A DNA stretch of 64,000 bases from Nematopogon swammerdamellus (Eukaryota; Arthropoda; Insecta; Lepidoptera; Adelidae): positions 348,754 through 412,753 of the forward strand of contig OX336343.1 in the NCBI GenBank assembly GCA_946902875.1, in the 5' to 3' direction. The translations under genes and the position numbers were made by a program. This document shows, piece after piece, positions 20,590 to 30,719 of the stretch (positions are counted from its first letter, which is position 1; the number at the start of each line of letters is the position of its first letter). The notes below the pieces were generated by a model. That model was not told where the DNA came from and did no database searches. It was given only the letters and a program-made list of their open reading frames with translations.

Positions 20590-20730
20590 TTTTATTCATG
20601 TTGATTCATTTGACCGTGGGGTCATCTGAAGAAAAGTTCATAAATTGTACTCGGTGAGAAAAGAAATACCGACCTACGAATGGTTTCTGGATGTACTAGA
20701 AAAACAAGGAAAAACACGAAATAACTGCTT
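20590..20730 (+). pseudogene. Decayed DDE transposase-like gene, continuation
   Basis: Reads FIHVDSFDRGVI, a stop, then RKVHKLYSVRKEIPTYEWFL and DVLEKQGKTR. It resumes the frame broken at 17100. Downstream, up to about 20800, the sequence is A-rich with no clear coding. Same tentative assignment as 16770-17100. Confidence 0.4.
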
Positions 20731-21690
20731 GGAGAGCCAGATATTCACAAGAAAAAAAGAAAAAAAAAACCATCTAAAACAATATGCCTGGGGTGTGGCC
20801 TATTGATCACGACTATATAATACGTGTACAACTGAAATCACAGCGAAATCAAGTGATCATACTTATTGTAAACCAGGATTTGAATAAACACAATTATTTT
20901 TGAGTACATACACATTTTTTACATTGAAATTGTATCCTCTATTTATTTCACTATTTACGAATAAGATATTTGTTTATACCAATATTTGGTTTTTAGTTAT
21001 TTTTAGCATAATATACTCGCTTGCATAGTTTTGATAACAAGTAATAAAATCTATGGAGGAGGTTCAGCAGTAGACGTCTTCTGGCTGATAATTGTAGCAA
21101 AATAGCTATTCTAAATAGTCAACCACATATTATGTAAAATATCTTGACTTAGGGCCCGGCCACATCACCACGGCGCGGCGGCGCGGCACCGTCATCGCCC
21201 TGGCGCCGCGCCGCGCGCCGTGACAACACCGCAGTAGTAGTAAAGTTCCGGTGCAATCGTGAATGCCGCCGTTTTATTTGATATTACACTCTCGAACCGT
21301 TCCTCTATTATGAATATCAATAAATCAGTATCAATATTGTTTGCACAAAGCAACATACGAACTGAACTGTTCGATAATGAAACATCAAATAAAACGGGGA
21401 CATCCACAACACTGGCAACAATGAAACGATGGCAGCGCACCACTCAGTTCACAGATAACTTGGTCGGTCTGTAGTCTGTCAACTCTGGGTCAGTAATCTG
21501 TGTCGGGGGTTACTATGACAACCATCTTTGTTGACGTCAGTTTGAAAAATAATGGAATTTATTATAGGCAATGAATGACATATCATGTATTAGGTACATA
21601 AAATGCAACTAGCTCATTTATTCTAAATTGTGGCAGAGCGGTCAGGGTTATTTCAAAAGTGAAAAGTCATGATTATAACTGGTCACAGAA
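20731..21690. other. Unassigned DNA with a GC patch (20.7-21.7 kb)
   Basis: At 21150-21220 there is GGGCCCGGCCACATCACC followed by alternating GCGCC runs, the look of some nonautonomous hAT elements, but no matching right end was found. Inverted pieces of about 15 bp (TTTTATTTGATATTA and ACATCAAATAAAACG) lie near 21270 and 21380. Confidence 0.35.
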
Positions 21691-21699
21691 AGAGCGATT

Positions 21700-21960
21700 C
21701 GGAGAAGGTAACGTTCTCACGCATTGAGAAGCCTGAAAAATTTGTTGACACAATTCACATCAGCTCTTGATCGATATGAAGAAGTCACAGAATTATAAGT
21801 CAATGGAAGAAGTATTACAACAATTTGATAAATATCTTATGCCGAAGAAAAACGTTGTATTCGGGAGATATAAGTTCAATTCTCTTGAACAGAAGATGGA
21901 TGAAGGCATACGAAGATTCATAACGAAATTGATTCTACATAAAACGCAAGGGTCGGTAAT
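21700..21960 (+). pseudogene. Ty3/Gypsy-type gag fragment
   Basis: A 74-aa frame includes VLQQFDKYLMPKKNVVFGRY and KFNSLEQKMDEGIRRFITKL, a pattern typical of Ty3/Gypsy capsid proteins (a short loop of FDxY, KNxxxxRYxF, then a Q..GE.x..F block). Only this segment survives; no protease, RT or LTR was found nearby. The old element is non-functional. Confidence 0.65.
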
Positions 21961-22704
21961 TTATTCTATAAAATTGCGCAAATGTAATTGATTTGTTTTA
22001 TGTTTAAATTACATTTAAACATAAAACAAATCTTTTGTATGTAATGTGTATATTTATGTAAATGGTTTAAGGCGGTGACAAACGCCAAATACGCAAAACA
22101 TGCAAAAAGTGCGACAAAGAAGGTCCAAAACTGACCAATTGACACACATTCAGAAAATTAAAAAAATACCAACCTATATTTTGGTTCCTTACCAACAAAG
22201 TGCATTGCTGGTTTTTTTAATAATGAGTAAAAGTAAGTAATAAACATAAAATTAAAAATATATAAAAAAAGCATGAATTTTTGAAAATCTGAGTATGTGT
22301 GTATTATTACAATTTTACAATACCACCGATTCAAAGGTCACAAAGCTCTGAGAAAACTCTATTCAATTTGTTTTATTATTTTATCCACGAAAGGAGATAA
22401 AAATAAAAAACAAAAAACGCCTACATGAAATTATTGACGTAATTCTTCAGTCGGAAGGGTAAAATTTTTGCCTTCGTCAATTTAGCAGGCACTTCAATAC
22501 TAGATACAATTTTAGTTCCGGGCTCGCTTGCTCGCTCCTGCCCTGCTGCGCCCGCGTGTCGGTCGTCATTTCTGTCTTCTGTGTTTGGATCGAATGGAAA
22601 AAAGATAGGTAGGTTAGGCATATTTGTACCGTGTGGGATGGTAATTTAAAATAATAGCCCCACTGCATCTCTCCCCGTGCATGTCGTAAAAGGCGACTGA
22701 GGGA

Positions 22705-22853
22705 TTTTTTTATGTAAACTGACACAGTTTGCTATATCACCTATAACATCCGTGATGTCAGCCCATAACACCGGGTGAACTTAGGTGCCATGTCAGTGCT
22801 TCCCTTTGGTCGTGCCGGCTACACTAAACTGGACGGAAAATACAAACTATTTC
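22705..22853 (-). mobile_element. 5S/tRNA SINE copy with GGGAT duplication
   Basis: Minus-strand 3' half of the SINE, A-tail on the left. The 5-bp repeat GGGAT flanks it (22701-22705 overlapping the T-tract edge, and 22854-22858), splitting a GACTGAGGGAT/ATGACTCCC sequence that is intact at about 43520. This shows retroposition with 5' truncation. Confidence 0.8.
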
Positions 22854-22874
22854 GGGATATGACTCCCTTCTTTT

Positions 22875-23008
22875 TTTCCGTCCAGTTCAGTGAAGCCGGT
22901 ACGACCGAAGAAAAGCACTGACATAGCACCTACTTCACCAGTTGTTACGAGCTGACATCTCGGATGTTGTATTGTAGGTGATGTTGCCACCGTGTCATTT
23001 TCCGTACC
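22875..23008 (+). mobile_element. 5S/tRNA SINE fragment
   Basis: Plus-strand 3' half (CCGTCCAGTTCAGTGAAGCC, CGGATGTTGTATTGTAGGTG), lacking the A-tail. It faces the copy at 22705-22853, creating an inverted SINE pair. Confidence 0.75.
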
Positions 23009-23159
23009 AGTATACAGTACGACCGTATCAGTAATATCTCTCTTCTGTGGTATCTATCAGTATACGCTCCGGTACGTAACTTGACGGGGCGTTATACGCA
23101 TGGCTTTCGTTGGTATAACCACAGAATAACTAATAGGTACTGTGGTATAACGCTGTCTG

Positions 23160-23310
23160 CGCCTCCCGCGCCTCCACCGCGCCGCCGCCGCCGCCGCCTC
23201 CGCCGCCGCCGCCGCCGTGCCGCCTCCGCACCGCACGCTGCTACTGAGTTACCGCACCGCACCGCACCCCACCGCACCGTGCCATGCTGCCGCCGCGCGC
23301 GCCGGCCGGT
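23160..23310 (+). repeat. CCG/CCGCA simple repeat
   Basis: GCCGCCGCCGCCGCC-type tract followed by CCGCACCGCACC runs. Low complexity; the overlapping frames are not genes. Confidence 0.85.
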
Positions 23311-23580
23311 ACCTATGTTGCTATGATATTTGCCATACATACCTAAATGCCTATCTACCTATTACCTACCTACCTATTTTTATTTTAGTTTTCATCGATA
23401 GTCTATTTAGAGGTTTATAAAAAGTGGTAAGTACATGAACTAAAATAATTTGGAAGAAATTACAATAAAATGTTATTTAGGTAAAATAATAAAAAATAAA
23501 AAATTTGAATCACGCATCAGTTACATAAGCCACAATCATTTTAATAATTAAAATAATAAAAAAGCAAAAAAAAAAAAACA

Positions 23581-23665
23581 TACGAAAGTGGGATTCGAAC
23601 CCCGAACCATCAACTCTTTAGGCTGATAGCGACAAACTACGCTAAATGTGACTTGAACGTGCGAA
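23581..23665 (-). other. tRNA-like sequence
   Basis: Minus strand GGGGTTCGAATCCCACTTTC followed by a long T-tract, with a weak upstream A-box. Same style as 16066-16143. Part of the TTAA-flanked element; probably a repeat-borne tRNA relic. Confidence 0.35.
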
Positions 23666-23947
23666 GCGAAATTAGCAGTCGCATGGTACATTATGTAGAA
23701 TTCCCGAATGCTCAAGGTCGTTGGCGTTTGTCACGGCCTTAATAAACTACCAATCCGAACTTTATATTAATTAAAAGAGTGTTTACATTCTGTAATCAAA
23801 CATGACAGGTAATAAAATTGACAACTTTAAAAAAATGTTTAATTTCCTGGAAATAATTAATTTTACAGCCAGCAGATGTCGCTGTATATCCCTACTATTC
23901 AAATTTCAAGTCTGTTCCGAGATTTTGTACTGGCACAAATTCAGTAA

Positions 23948-24295
23948 ATTTTTTTTATGGAAGCTGACACGGTTGGCTACATCACCTACAACATCCGTGA
24001 TGTTAGCTGATAACACCGGTTGGAACTAGGTGCCATGTCAGTGCTTCCCTTCATTTCATGTCGGCTACACTGAGCTGGACGGAAAACACGAACTATTTAC
24101 ATAGCAGTTTCGACCTACGTTTCGCTCAGTGCGGTAGTACCAACCCGGCCGGGATAAACCCTACCACCTAGTAATGAGAAGGGAAGGGACCTACAGTTTA
24201 ACGTGGAATCCGAACCACAGTCAGCCCCCAACGGTCGAGCGGTCACTCATCCAAGTACTGACCGCGCTCAGCACTAATGAGCTACCGAGGCTGAC
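23948..24295 (-). mobile_element. 5S/tRNA SINE, near full length
   Basis: Runs from the A-tail (T-tract at 23949) to the head at 24295. On the minus strand the head shows an A-box TAGCTCATTAGT, a 5S-like GCGGTCAGTACTTGGATGAG (24240-24275 region) and a B-box-like GGTTCGGATTCC (24206-24217). Confidence 0.9.
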
Positions 24296-24960
24296 ATGAC
24301 AATCAAAAACAAAATTTATTAATTTTAAACAAAGCATTTATTACTAATATATCCTAAAAAGTGTGAAATAAAAACTATTATTAAAAATAAAAAACCCGAC
24401 TACGAAAAACAACAAAGGAAAAAATAAAAAAAATTTGTAATATATTGGGGCAAAGTGCAGTTTAGAATACATACTAGCAAAACTTAGAAAGTCGGATTTA
24501 TGATTCTGAAAATATAGCATTATGTATCGATCATAATTAATTATGTACTTGAACATAGTCAATCTGCATTGATAATATGAACGAAAGATCATTCGAACAC
24601 AATAATACAGCCGGAGTCGGAGTCAGCAAAACTTCTTGAAAATGTAGCTATGCAGATTGACTATGTTCAAGTACATAATTAATTATGATCGATACCTAAT
24701 GCTATATTTTCAGAATCATAAATCCGACTTCCTAAGTTTTGCTAGTATGTATTCTAAACTGCACTTTGCCTCAATATAATAGGTCGGAGAAAAAGTCTTT
24801 TCGCATATAGTATGTATAAACTTGTAATACAATTTCTTTGGCTGTACTATTTGTATCTGGCTAGTTTTGATGACATTACAAAGGTTTCATTTTCAAAAAA
24901 GGAACCGATTAGTAAAATGTTCTTTCCCGCTATTTTTCATTTGTTTTTCATTCTGTCAAA

Positions 24961-25624
24961 GTGAGTGAACCTAATGAAGAAATTCGATACATTTTTAAAT
25001 ATTATAAAAAAAAAAATGCAACGCGTGCCGCGAAAAAAAATTGTGACGTTTATGGACCTAATTCAGTGTCAGTAAGAGTAGCACAAAGTTGGTTTAAGCG
25101 TTTTCAATCTGGGAATTTTGGTGTCAAAGATGCACCTCACTCTGGTCGCCCTGTTACGGATAAAATGGACGCCATTTTTTAAAAGTTGAGCAAGATCGGC
25201 ATTTGAGTAGTTACGACATAGGTGAAAACTGTAAATTGACCACTATACAGTTTTGACCCATTTGAAGAAAGCTGGGTACACAAAAAAGCTCGATATTTGG
25301 GCGCCACACGAGCTCACTGAATGAAACCTAATGAACCGTGTACTCATTTGCGATTCTTTATTGAGACGTAATGAAACCGAACCGTTTTTGAAGACATTGA
25401 TAACTGGTGATGAAAAGTGGATCACGTCACGTACGACAAGAATGTGCGAAAAAGGACGTGGTCAAAAGTCGGTCAGGCTTCACAGACTGTGGCAAAGGCC
25501 GGGTTAACTCGCAATAAGGTGATGCTGTGTGTATGGTGGGATTGGAAGGGCATTGTTCATTATGAGCTTTTACCGCTGGGCACAACCATCGATTCAGATC
25601 TCTACTGTCAACAACAGAAGTTGA
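24961..25624 (+). pseudogene. Mariner transposase, N-terminal and first catalytic part
   Basis: Starts MSEPNEEIRYIFKYY with the DNA-binding region AQSWFKRFQSGNFGVKDAPH and SGRP linker. After stops and shifts it continues to FLKTLITGDEKWIT (first catalytic D; about 25390-25430), then QASQTVAKAGLTRNKVMLCV and WWDWKGIVHYELLPLG. Several stops make it non-functional. Resumes at 30498. Confidence 0.85.
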
Positions 25625-26449
25625 TAGACTAAGAGCGGGCCGTATGCAACCCTACCTCATCGAGTAGCAAGATGTGACTAATCTAGGCTGTTGCATATTA
25701 AAAAGTTATGTTTTATAGTACAGGGTTGCCTGGGCGTAACCTGGAGCATTTTGTACAGTGACCAAAAAAATGATCCTTTTTTTGGTGGAATTTACCTCAT
25801 CGAGTAGCAAGTAGGTACATAGCACATTCGATAGTGCTAATCAAGAAAAGCCAAACTGCACAGGGTTGCCTCGCCCAAACCTGGCACTTTCGTGATTCAG
25901 CCTAATTTTAGGGTGGCCAAAAAAAGGAAAATTTACCTCATCGGGTAGCAAAATGAAACTCGTGCCATTCGGAAGGTCCCATAATCCTATTATAAATTTA
26001 TTTGGGTTGCCGGCCCTATACCTGGAGCTTTTCTTATTCAGCCGAGTTTTATGTTCGAACGTAAAAACTGACTGATGCAAGAAAAACGTAGAAATGAGTC
26101 CAGTGGATAGTTTAAATGAGATTGTTTAGATGTAATGATAGATTATAATATGTATAAAGTTGGAGCTACACGACCTTGAACATTTTGTACGGTGAGCAAA
26201 AAATAAGATAATGCAAACAAACTACGAATATTTTTAAAAAGACTGTACATCTATTAGATCTAATCAATTTCGATGTTTTTCCATTGAGCACATTATTTTT
26301 TTTAAATATGTTCACTAAACCTAACACTACACCCGCGTATCCCTTCTCCGACACTGTCTCACTTAGTGCGAAACACAAAAAATTAGCTTCTCGCAGCGGT
26401 GCTTGCGTCGTTTATACTTTCTGGAGAATGCGTCCTATACATTCCTAGT

Positions 26450-26824
26450 ACTACGGCTATTTTATTTTATTCGGTAAATTCACAGCGATAGCATACGTAT
26501 ATTAAAATGAGTATATAAAAGTGTTTACAGAAATCGCCAATGAATGAATTTACACACATACTTGAGTTCTTTTATACACTAATAGAAAAATACCAAAAAT
26601 GTATGTATCTATGTCGATAGCAGATGGGTTTACCCATGCATTCCAATGGCGATAGTCGTCCCTGCATGCGGGAATTCCGATATGGGTTTCTGGTTCTGCG
26701 CCAACGAGATAGCAATAGAAATACAGATACAGATAGTGCAGCCGACGCATCTCTTTTGTTTTCAGCTGACCATCACAACAGGCTTCAACACGATTTATTC
26801 GTCTTCACTTCAGTTCAGTCCTTT
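26450..26824. other. Spacer of the foldback element, unassigned
   Basis: No recognised gene. The short frames at 26550-26830 have no domain signature. Confidence 0.4.
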
Positions 26825-26996
26825 GTTTGAGAGTGAGATAACGCAGGTGTCGGTTAGTGCGGTGTTTACATTTTGCTGTTCAATCACTTCATATTTAATT
26901 CACAAAACACAAATTGGTAAAAATACCAGCAAAATTTTGTATATTTCGCATAGAATTCACCGCACTAACCGATACCTGCGTTATCTCACTCTCAAA
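26825..26996. mobile_element. MITE with about 38-bp inverted ends
   Basis: TTTGAGAGTGAGATAACGCA at the left and TGCGTTATCTCACTCTCAAA at the right are inverted copies extending inwards through GGTGTCGGTTAGTGCGGTG (one mismatch). 172 bp long, noncoding. Confidence 0.8.
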
Positions 26997-27011
26997 GACT
27001 TATATCTTCTC

Positions 27012-29674
27012 CACGTGGTGAGGATTTACGCGGGTGCATACAGACAGATCCCCTAACCCCAGTGCGTCAAGAACAGAGGCATTTTATGAGCATCTTAGCA
27101 GTACGGCAGACAAACTCCTTTGCGAGTTCCCTACGGCGGAGTTAGTGATTCTGGGTGATTTCAATGTTAAACATCCCCCATCACTGACCATGTCGTCAGG
27201 GAGGCTTACAACTTGGCCATTGCACACGGTTTGACGCAGTTGGTGTCTGGAACTACTCGGATACCTAATAACCCGGCCCATCGACCTAGTTTGTTGGACC
27301 TTGTGCTGGCTACCGAGCCAAATGGTTGCAAGTTGAGGGTCGAAGCTCTCCTCGGAAACTCTGACCATTGCCTTGTACGCTCAACTGTACCAACTGTACA
27401 CTTCGCGGAAGCACGTGAATGTAGTACGCGAACATTATGGCACTACCGGTCAGCACAATGGAATGACTTCCGTTCCTTCCTGGGAGCATACCATTGGCAC
27501 GACGTTTGCTTCTTTACTCCAGACCCAACGCTGTGTGCCCAATCGGTCGTCGATGTGATCGCACAGGGTAAGAATTTCTTCATACCTACCTCCACCGTTC
27601 CTATCGGCGGCCGCCATAAGCCTTGGTTTGATTGTCAATGCAGGCTGGCTATTGACACTAAAAACAAGGCTTATAGGAAATGGCTGCAGAATAGGTCTGT
27701 CGAGAACAGACGAGAGCTCAACGTCGCTGCTAGGCCCTGCAAACGAACGCAAAACTTGGCCAAGTTCAGGCACGACCGTGGAATTGGCGCGAAACTTGCA
27801 CGTAGCCCTTCGGGTAGCCGCGCCTTCTGGTCTCTCGCCAAATCCATCGGTCGGAATTTCTACCGTCCTGCTACACCTCCGCTGGAATGTCCGAATAGCT
27901 CGCTCGCTATACTCGCGAAAGAAAGGGCGAATATCTTTGCACGCCTTTTCGCATCCAACTCAAACATGGACGACCTGGGCACCAACCCGCCTTCATTACC
28001 CCATTACGGGCGTACGATGGCAAATATTAGGTTCCACCCCAGAGTCGTCTATAAAACGCTACGTGAGTTGGATATTTCGAAGATTAGCGGGCCTGACGGT
28101 GGCGTCCCGGCGATTGTCTTGAAAAATTGTGCTCTGGAATTGGCCCCAATATTCAAACGCTCCTATTTCTCCGGTTCAATACCTTCTTGCTGGAAGAGAG
28201 CTTCGGTCCAGCCGGTCCCCAAGAAGGGGGACCCAGCGAACCCATCAAACTATCGCCCTATTGCGATAACCTCACTTTTGAGTAAAGTTATGGAGCGCAT
28301 TGTCAACTCAGCGCTCCTGACGTATCTAGAAGACTCTAAACTCCTCGTCGACAAGCAATACGGCTTCCGCAAGCAAAGGTCGAGATCTTCTAGCGTACGT
28401 CACGCATTTGTGGGCTGAAAGGCTCGATGGTTTTGGGGAATCGCTGGCAGCCGCTCTGGACATATCCAAAGCATTCGATCGCGTCTGGCACCGGGGACTC
28501 TTAAGCAAGCTTCCGGCCTACGGTGTCCCTACAAAACTGTGCACTTGGATCTCCAGCTTTTTGAGTAGTCGGTCGATCTTTGTCACCCTAGATGGTGCCT
28601 GCTCGGCCGACTACTCAATCAATGCTGGTGTTACACAAGGATCCGTGCTGTCACCTACGCTGTTTTTATTGTTTATTAACGACATGCTCTCGCTCGGCGA
28701 AATACATTGTTATGCGGACGACAACACAGTGCACGAAGGGTTCATCAAGGACTGGAAGGGTAGAGTACCCTCAGCAGCAAACGCGAGACGCGAAACTGTT
28801 GCTCGGGTTGACCAGGTTTTCGAAAAAGTATCCTCTTGGAGGAAGAAGAACTTGGTCAACTTCAACGTAGCCAAGACGCAAGCTTGTGCCTTCTCTACTA
28901 AGGCTGATCCGTTTCCTCTCCAAGCCACTTTCCAGGGCAGCCAAGTCCCCAACGATGGTAGTCTCGGCGTCCTGGGTATGGATGTGTCCAAGAACGCTGG
29001 GTTTCGATCGTTCATAGAGTCCAAGGCGAAACTAGCGTTTCGAAAATTAGGGATCCTCTACCGATGTCGGCGATTTTTCACGCCGGTTCAACTGCTTACA
29101 CTCTACAAAGCACAAGTAATACCGGTGATGGAATATTGCAGTCATCTTTGGGAGGGTTCCCCTGAGTACCTTCTTTAAGCCTTGGATTCTATTCAGCGAC
29201 GAGCCATTCGTCTCATTGGTGACACTGTACTCACAAAGGACCTTCAACCTCTAAAGCACAGACGTATCGTTGGTTCATTGAGTCTGTTTTATCGGTACTT
29301 CGGTACTACTATGGCCGCTGCTCTGACGAACTTGCTTCCCTTATCCCTCCTCCTCCTGTTCGCCTTCGCCAAACCCGCCATACTCTCGCGAAACACCCAT
29401 TTGTAGTCGACAGAAGAGTTCTTCGAACTGCACGGTTCTCTAAATCGTTCTTGTGCCGCACTGCCTTTGCATTAATTTACCCCGCATTTTCCTGTGGAAC
29501 GGGCTCCCAGAGAATATCATTCCCCACTCCTACAATCCACGTTCAAATCGCGGGTTAATAGTCTTTCCCCAGCAACATTAGTCCACCTCCAAACCGGTCT
29601 GGCACCTCCTCGGCGGTGAAATTGGCTGGCTTCGACCTCGGGCAGAGCCACCCAGTTCGGAAGCAATAAAAAAA
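27012..29674 (+). mobile_element. LINE family B copy, 5' truncated
   Basis: Begins inside the endonuclease (GTGGTGAGGATTTACGCGGG, same point as 59463 of LINE C) and ends at an A-tract after CACCCAGTTCGGAAGCAATA. It lies in the spacer of the foldback element, in line with the right arm. Confidence 0.9.
27046..29500 (+). pseudogene. LINE family B ORF2 (endonuclease and RT), broken
   Basis: Segments in order: PTAELVILGDFNVKH (endonuclease), then about 47 bp missing with a frame change near 27170-27213; LLGNSDHCLVRS; VPKKGDPANPSNYRPIAITS; a frameshift near 28390 (RSRSSS in place of RSTGDLL); LDISKAFDRVWHRGLL; AGVTQGSVLSPTLFLLFIND, where the usual GVPQG is GVTQG; HCYADDNTVHEG (catalytic); MEYCSHLWEGSPEYLL followed by a stop at 29176; then ALDSIQRRAIRLIGD in the same frame and further shifts after about 29300. 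Dead copy, closest to LINE C in this window. Confidence 0.9.
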
Positions 29675-30497
29675 ACTAGGAATGCATAGGATGCATTCTC
29701 CAAAACGACGCAAGCACCGCTGCGAGAAGCAAATTTTTTGTGTTTGACAGTGTCGGAGTGAGACAGTGTCGGAGAAGGGATACGCGGGTGTAGTGTTAGG
29801 TTAAGTGAACATATTTAAAAAAAATAATGTGCTCAATTGAAAAACATCGAAATTGATTAGATCTAATAGATGTACAGTCTTTTTAAAAATATTCGTAGTT
29901 TGTTTGCATTATCTTATTTTTTTGCTCACCGTACAAAATGTTCAAGGTCGTGTAGCTCCATCTTTATACATATTATAATCTATCATTACATCTAAACAAT
30001 CTCATTTAAACTATCCACTGGACTCATTTCTACGTTTTTCTTGCATCAGTCAGTTTTTACGTTCGAACATAAAACTCGGCTGAATAAGAAAAGCTCCAGG
30101 TATAGGGCCGGCAACTCAAATTAATTAATAATAGGATGATGGGACCTTTCGAATGGCACGAGTTTCATTTTGCTACCCGATGAGGTAAATTTTCCTTTTT
30201 TTGGCCACCCTAAAATTAGGCTGAATCACGAAAGTGCCAGGTTTGGGCGAGGCAACCCTGTGCAGTTTGGCACTTCTTGATTAGCACTATCGAATGTGCT
30301 ATGTACCTACTTGCTACTCGATGAGGTAAATTCCGCCAAAAAATAGGATCATTTTTTTGGTCACTGTACAAAATGCTCCAGGTTACGCCCAGGCAACCCT
30401 GTACTATAAAACATAAATTTTTAATATGCAACAGCCTAGATTAGTCACATCTTGCTACTCGATGAGGTAGGGTTGCATACGGCCCGCTCTTAGTCTA

Positions 30498-30542
30498 TGA
30501 GAGAAAGCGGCCGGAATTGATCAATAGAAAGGTGTGGTTTTT
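30498..30542 (+). pseudogene. Mariner transposase, 45-bp middle piece
   Basis: GAGAGAAAGCGGCCGGAATT and the bases after it read ERKRPELINRK, the stretch just before the second catalytic block of mariner transposases. It is stranded between two insertions. Confidence 0.8.
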
Positions 30543-30719
30543 ATTATTAAACGGTTTTATTTAGCTTGACTCCGTATATTTGTTTGTTTGTTTGTTTGTT
30601 TGTTACTATCTTTGTTTCAAATCTTGCGACAACTTTTTCAACTACTTCTACTGAACCGATTTTTATGAAACTTTGCACACACATTGAGTTCTCGTGACAA
30701 TACAATATTATGATAATTT

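Larger units (their letters stand above)
22071..23738. mobile_element. TTAA-flanked element with inverted ends, 1.67 kb
   Basis: GGCGGTGACAAACGCCA at the left and TGGCGTTTGTCACGGCC at the right are inverted copies, each directly next to TTAA (22067-22070 and 23739-23742). TTAA duplications are characteristic of piggyBac-like elements, although the terminal bases are not the usual CCC. Inside are two SINE copies, a CCG-rich tract and a tRNA-like T-arm. No transposase. Confidence 0.6.
25625..30497. mobile_element. Level 2a: foldback element with about 820-bp inverted arms
   Basis: Arms 25625-26449 and 29675-30497 are reverse complements, starting TAGACTAAGAGCGGGCCGTA. Each arm has three copies, about 140 bp apart, of TACCTCATCGAGTAGCAA (25653, 25793, 25934) and of GGGTTGCC. 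The mariner frame resumes right after it (GAGAGAAAGCGGCCGGAATT). The spacer holds an unassigned piece, a MITE and LINE family B. No transposase was recognised, so it is nonautonomous. Target duplication not clear. Confidence 0.85.

Noticed and set aside
21150..21440. hAT-like MITE starting GGGCCCGGCCACAT
   Set aside because: No matching inverted right end or 8-bp duplication was found.
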